From contig PKYZ01000472.1 of the NCBI GenBank assembly GCA_003132865.1, forward strand, positions 1-8,278: 8,278 nt of DNA. The letters run 5' to 3'. Below, one piece after another: positions 5,940 through 8,278 of this stretch (within the stretch, counting starts at the first letter, position 1; the number at the start of each line of letters is the position of its first letter). The DNA is from Bryobacterales bacterium. Lineage in GTDB: Bacteria; Acidobacteriota; Terriglobia; Bryobacterales; Bryobacteraceae. The position numbers and the translations under genes were made by a program. The notes beneath the pieces are model-generated. The model did no database searches and was not told the DNA's origin. It saw only the letters and a list, made by a program, of their open reading frames with translations.

Positions 5940-7193
5940 TTAAAAGGTGAAACGAATCTGCGATTCCAGCCGGCGGTTGTTGGCGGTTTCGTAAAAGCCT
6001 TCGCCGTTCTGCCCGCCGGCTATCTGGTTGGCAAGGCCGAAGTAAGGCGATGTGATGTTTCCGGTTATAGGTCCGGGGTTGGTGTGGTTGAGTAAGTTGC
6101 GCACGGACATCCCAATACTCAGGTTATAGCGGCGCGTCGTGGTGGGGGATCCGATGAGGCCGCCCAAGCCGCGGCCGGTGGCTGCCGCCATCGGGTTGCC
6201 GCCAGAACCGGGGCGCGGGGAATTGCCTGAATCTTCGCGCTGACGGCCGAACCCGATGGTCTTGGCCACGCGCAGGTTCACGTTGATTTGTCCGGGGCCG
6301 CGCCCGTAATTGCGCGGCAGCATTTGTTCGCCGGCGGACGGGTTGGGATCGAGCAGGCCGTACCGGGTCTCAATCAGGCCGGGCTTGTTGGAATCGGCGG
6401 CGATTCCGGGCCGCCCGTTGAACAGTGTGGTGCCGAAGAGATCGTTGCCCGCTGTGATATCGAACGGCGCACCGGACTGCACTACCACGAAAGGGCTGAT
6501 ACGCACGTTCCATTTCAGGTTGATGGAACCGCCGACAGTCACGCGGTGATGCACGTCGGTGGAGGCCGGACCGTATTCGCCCGAGAAGTTGTAGGGGTTG
6601 GCCGGAAATGTGTTGATGCCATCGGTGTTGCTTCTGGCGTGGTTGAAAACGTAAAAACCGAACAGCGAGAATCCGGCATTCAGTTTGGTACGGAAGTTGG
6701 CGATCACCTGGTTCTGGTTGTAGAGTCCGGCGGACTTCATCAGGTCCAGCGCGCCGGGGTGGCCCAGTGGAAACACGCCGCTATTCTGCACGGTGGGGTC
6801 GTATGTGCCCGGCAACGGCGCGTTGATGTCTTCCGAGCGTAAGAGGTGCAGGCCGTGCGAATTGGTATAGGTGACCGCCATGGTGGTGCTCGCGGCCAAC
6901 TGCCGTTCCAAGGAGAAGGCGGTCTGCAAGACGTAGGGAGCACGCAAACGGGAGCTGATCTCCTCAATCACCTGTGTGGATTGGAAGCTCGCCAGCATGG
7001 CGAGCGTGGGGACGGTGGGGAAGAAATCCGGGTTGGCGACGACGTATTGCTGCTGCACAACTCCGTTCAGGCGCTGTGCCATCAGGGTATTCGACAGAGC
7101 GAAGCGATCATAAAAGATCCCGAAGCCGCCGCGCAAAACGGTCTTGGGGCGCGAGCTTTTTTGGCCGCCGCGCGGCGCCCAGGCAGCGACGCC
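5940..7193 (-). CDS. TonB-dependent-receptor-like outer-membrane protein, C-terminal part only
   Basis: About 400 residues of an outer-membrane beta-barrel are present, running from AWAP-GGQKSSRPKTVLRGG to the stop at 5940. The phrase TVLRGGFGIFYDRF is a hallmark of the large Cna-B/carboxypeptidase-regulatory-domain TonB-receptor-like proteins of Acidobacteria. Later barrel signatures include NFSGEYGPASTDVHHRVTVG, a GAPFDIT segment, NGRPG, LPRNYGRGPGQINVNLRVAK and RNLLNHTNPG. The last residues QIRFTF end in Phe, as expected for BAM-dependent barrels. Family members usually exceed 1000 residues, so the signal peptide, Cna-B/plug region and first barrel strands are missing. They are replaced upstream by an unrelated, GC-richer gene start (7301-7164) that stays in frame. 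The substrate cannot be told. As it stands this cannot be a working receptor, unless the upstream part is an assembly error. Confidence 0.8.
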   Translation of the reverse strand, partial: GVAAWAPRGGQKSSRPKTVLRGGFGIFYDRFALSNTLMAQRLNGVVQQQYVVANPDFFPTVPTLAMLASFQSTQVIEEISSRLRAPYVLQTAFSLERQLAASTTMAVTYTNSHGLHLLRSEDINAPLPGTYDPTVQNSGVFPLGHPGALDLMKSAGLYNQNQVIANFRTKLNAGFSLFGFYVFNHARSNTDGINTFPANPYNFSGEYGPASTDVHHRVTVGGSINLKWNVRISPFVVVQSGAPFDITAGNDLFGTTLFNGRPGIAADSNKPGLIETRYGLLDPNPSAGEQMLPRNYGRGPGQINVNLRVAKTIGFGRQREDSGNSPRPGSGGNPMAAATGRGLGGLIGSPTTTRRYNLSIGMSVRNLLNHTNPGPITGNITSPYFGLANQIAGGQNGEGFYETANNRRLESQIRFTF

Positions 7194-7301
7194 GGCCAGC
7201 TCGACTTCGATCCGGGGGTAGATCGCCCGCATGAGCGCGGCGAAGGCCCGGCCGGGCACGGCCCGGGCGACAGCCGACCGGATGCCGACCCCGGTCGTCA
7301 C
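7164..7301 (-). pseudogene. N-terminal fragment of an unidentified gene, possibly an FkbM-type methyltransferase
   Basis: A GTG at 7301-7299 overlaps the stop of the LLM oxidoreductase by GTGA, the arrangement of translationally coupled genes. It opens about 46 codons (MTTGVGIRSAVARAVPGRAF, then ALMRAIYPRIEVELAGVAAW) before the reading passes without a break into TonB-receptor sequence. The (V/I)YPR-E-EL...PRGG pattern reminds me of the start of actinobacterial FkbM-family methyltransferases, just ahead of their AdoMet-binding DVG motif, which is absent here. Codon third positions are nearly all G or C, like the oxidoreductase. The identity is a weak guess; the truncation is clear if the fusion is accepted. 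Confidence 0.4.
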
Positions 7302-8020
7302 GCGTCCACCCCGGCTATGACGCTGTCGGCGAACCGGCGCAGCTTGTCGATCTTCTCGGGCAGCGGCTCGACGTCGGGACCGGTCTCGTAGGGCCAGCGG
7401 AAGCCGACGATGACGTCCGTCACCCCCTGCTCCTCCAGCCGGCGCACCCCGTCCACGCTGTAGGCGTCGAGGGAGATCACGTGTACTTCGAACGGGCGGC
7501 CGGCGGTGCCCTCCTGGCGGCGGAACTCGGCCAGCCGGGCCAGCAGCCCGGGCAGTTGCCCGGGATCTCCCCCGCCGTGCAGCCAGCCATCCCCGACGCG
7601 GGCGGCACGGCGGAGGGCCGCGTCCGCGTGACCGCCGATGAGGATCGGGATCGGCTCGCTCGGGACGGGAGCGATCTTGACCGGCGGCAGGTCGAAGATC
7701 TCGCCGTGGTACTCGAAGTAGCCTCCGGCCGACAGCCCGCGGACGATGGCCAGCGCCTCGTCCATCCGCCGCCCGCGGCGCTCCCAGGGCACCCCGAGCA
7801 CCTCGTAGTCCTCGCGCCACGGGCTGGTGCCGACCCCCAGCACGAGCCGGTTGCCGGTGAGCACGGCCGTGGACGTGGCCTGCTTGGCCACCAGCACCGG
7901 ACTGCGCACCGGCAGCTTCAGCACGAAGGTGACGAACCTCAGCCGCTCGGTGACGGCGCCCAGGGCCGGGATGAGCGAGAAAGGCTCGATGAACGGCTTG
8001 TCCTCCAGGAACTCGCGGGT
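7190..8020. other. GC-rich foreign-looking block with two in-frame fusion edges
   Basis: Composition changes sharply here. For example 7741-7800 has 47 G/C in 60 bases, with all third codon positions G or C in the oxidoreductase frame, against 38 in 60 at 6541-6600 within the receptor fragment. The block holds the oxidoreductase and the start of the next gene, both incomplete, and is flanked by two different host-like genes, also incomplete. This is what an assembly chimera or a short illegitimate recombination would leave. Confidence 0.65.
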
Positions 8021-8032
8021 GCCGTCGGGATT
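7298..8032 (-). CDS. LLM-class flavin/F420-dependent oxidoreductase, lacking its N-terminus
   Basis: This belongs to the luciferase-like monooxygenase superfamily, TIM-barrel enzymes using FMN or coenzyme F420; the substrate is unknown. Counting from the ATG at 8092, family sequence starts near residue 21 (NPDGTREFLEDKPFIEPF). It continues with AVTERLRFVTFVLKLPVRSP (46-65), GNRLVLGVGTSPWREDYEVLG (80-100, the conserved G.G-W---E segment), RGRRMDEALAIVRGL (106-120), EYHGEIFDLPPVKIAPVP (127-144), PIPILIGGHADAALRRAARV (147-166, the conserved IGG segment) and GDGW (167-170). It ends in an ordinary C-terminus. The first ~50 residues of the usual barrel (the MK-G start, first strand and helix) are missing and replaced by host-like sequence. 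Codons almost always end in G or C, unlike its neighbours and in keeping with an actinobacterial source. The frame runs open to the window edge, so a gene caller would report one fused gene. The ATG at 8092 has no convincing ribosome site. Confidence 0.8.
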   Translation of the reverse strand, partial: NPDGTREFLEDKPFIEPFSLIPALGAVTERLRFVTFVLKLPVRSPVLVAKQATSTAVLTGNRLVLGVGTSPWREDYEVLGVPWERRGRRMDEALAIVRGLSAGGYFEYHGEIFDLPPVKIAPVPSEPIPILIGGHADAALRRAARVGDGWLHGGGDPGQLPGLLARLAEFRRQEGTAGRPFEVHVISLDAYSVDGVRRLEEQGVTDVIVGFRWPYETGPDVEPLPEKIDKLRRFADSVIAGVDA

Positions 8033-8278
8033 GAACATGCCGTGACCGCCGAGGAAGCGGACGTCGTTCATCAACGAATCCTTGCCGGCCATCCATTTGG
8101 CGGCGACGGCGCGGTCGTTGATGCCTGTGTCCAGGCCGATGCCCGTGACGATGTTCGAGCCACCTTTTGGGGTTTCCAGAAGCGCCTTCGGAGAACCGAT
8201 CCCCTGGAACGGCCCGAATCCGGCCCGCCCGCCCGCCGGGCCGGGAGACGCCGGCGCGGTTTCCTGGGATGAGGCCCC
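8018..8278 (-). CDS. Internal fragment of a beta-helix (pectate-lyase-3/GH-like) protein
   Basis: In the same frame as the oxidoreductase the sequence is open from the window edge. It starts in a Pro/Gly/Ala-rich stretch, then reads GFGPFQGIGSPKALLETPKG, NIVTGIGLDTGINDRAVAAK and WMAGKDSLMNDVRFLGGHG. The last block (WMAG..S.M.DVRFLGGHG) I recognise as typical of secreted right-handed beta-helix proteins related to glycosyl hydrolase families 28/55 (Pectate_lyase_3 type), which act on polysaccharides. Codon use includes gaa, cca, aaa, ggt and aca, like the left part of the window and unlike the oxidoreductase. Similarity stops at about NPDG (8032-8018), where the oxidoreductase begins. Both ends are missing: one lies outside the window, the other was lost at the fusion. 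Family recognition is from memory and moderate. Confidence 0.5.

Noticed and set aside
7194..8096. First ~300 codons of the long - strand frame that ends at 5940
   Set aside because: From 8096 to about 7302 this frame is an Arg/Pro/Gly-rich shadow of the oxidoreductase. Only the part after the GTG at 7301 is plausible coding sequence.
7481..8272. + strand frame of 263 codons opposite the oxidoreductase
   Set aside because: It is antisense to a clearly recognisable LLM-family protein, and its composition is a typical GC-rich shadow.

Overview
The window looks like a piece of an Acidobacteriota genome (Solibacter/Bryobacter-like). I infer this from three things: the large Cna-B/TonB-receptor style outer-membrane protein tail, a 7-bp TCAGCTT tandem repeat between genes, and a short coiled-coil protein of a type I associate with that phylum. 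No marker gene is present to prove it. Base composition is moderately GC-rich throughout, except for a much GC-richer block at about 7190-8020 that uses codons in an actinobacterial manner.

Left part (1-5374, + strand): an envelope gene cluster. A complete bifunctional class A penicillin-binding protein of the PBP1b type (31-2607, with a UB2H-like regulatory region) is followed after 17 bases by a secreted TPR protein (2625-3422). After a 65-base gap holding a heptamer repeat comes a TPR lipoprotein (3488-5374, GTG start) whose N-terminal domain resembles the TolB-N/CsgG/LpoB fold. The likely theme is a peptidoglycan synthase with periplasmic or outer-membrane partners. The sequence suggests, but does not prove, that the lipoprotein plays an Lpo-like role.

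Middle (5375-5939): the last 116 bases of the lipoprotein gene are repeated 141 bases downstream, in the same frame and with the same stop. A strong hairpin lies between the copies. A small coiled-coil gene then runs on the - strand (5554-5877), convergent with the + strand cluster.

Right part (5940-8278, - strand): a mosaic of four gene pieces. From the right edge leftward these are (a) a fragment resembling a secreted beta-helix/pectate-lyase-3 type protein, (b) an LLM-class (F420/flavin) oxidoreductase lacking its N-terminus, (c) the first ~46 codons of a gene that overlaps the oxidoreductase stop by GTGA, and (d) the C-terminal ~400 residues of a TonB-dependent-receptor-like protein. Pieces b and c have actinobacterial composition, while a and d look like the left-hand host. 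Both switches keep the reading frame and fall where the two partner families plausibly share sequence (NPDGT; AWAP-GG). This is either an assembly chimera or a real microhomology recombination. It is the first thing to resolve before any biology is read from that end.
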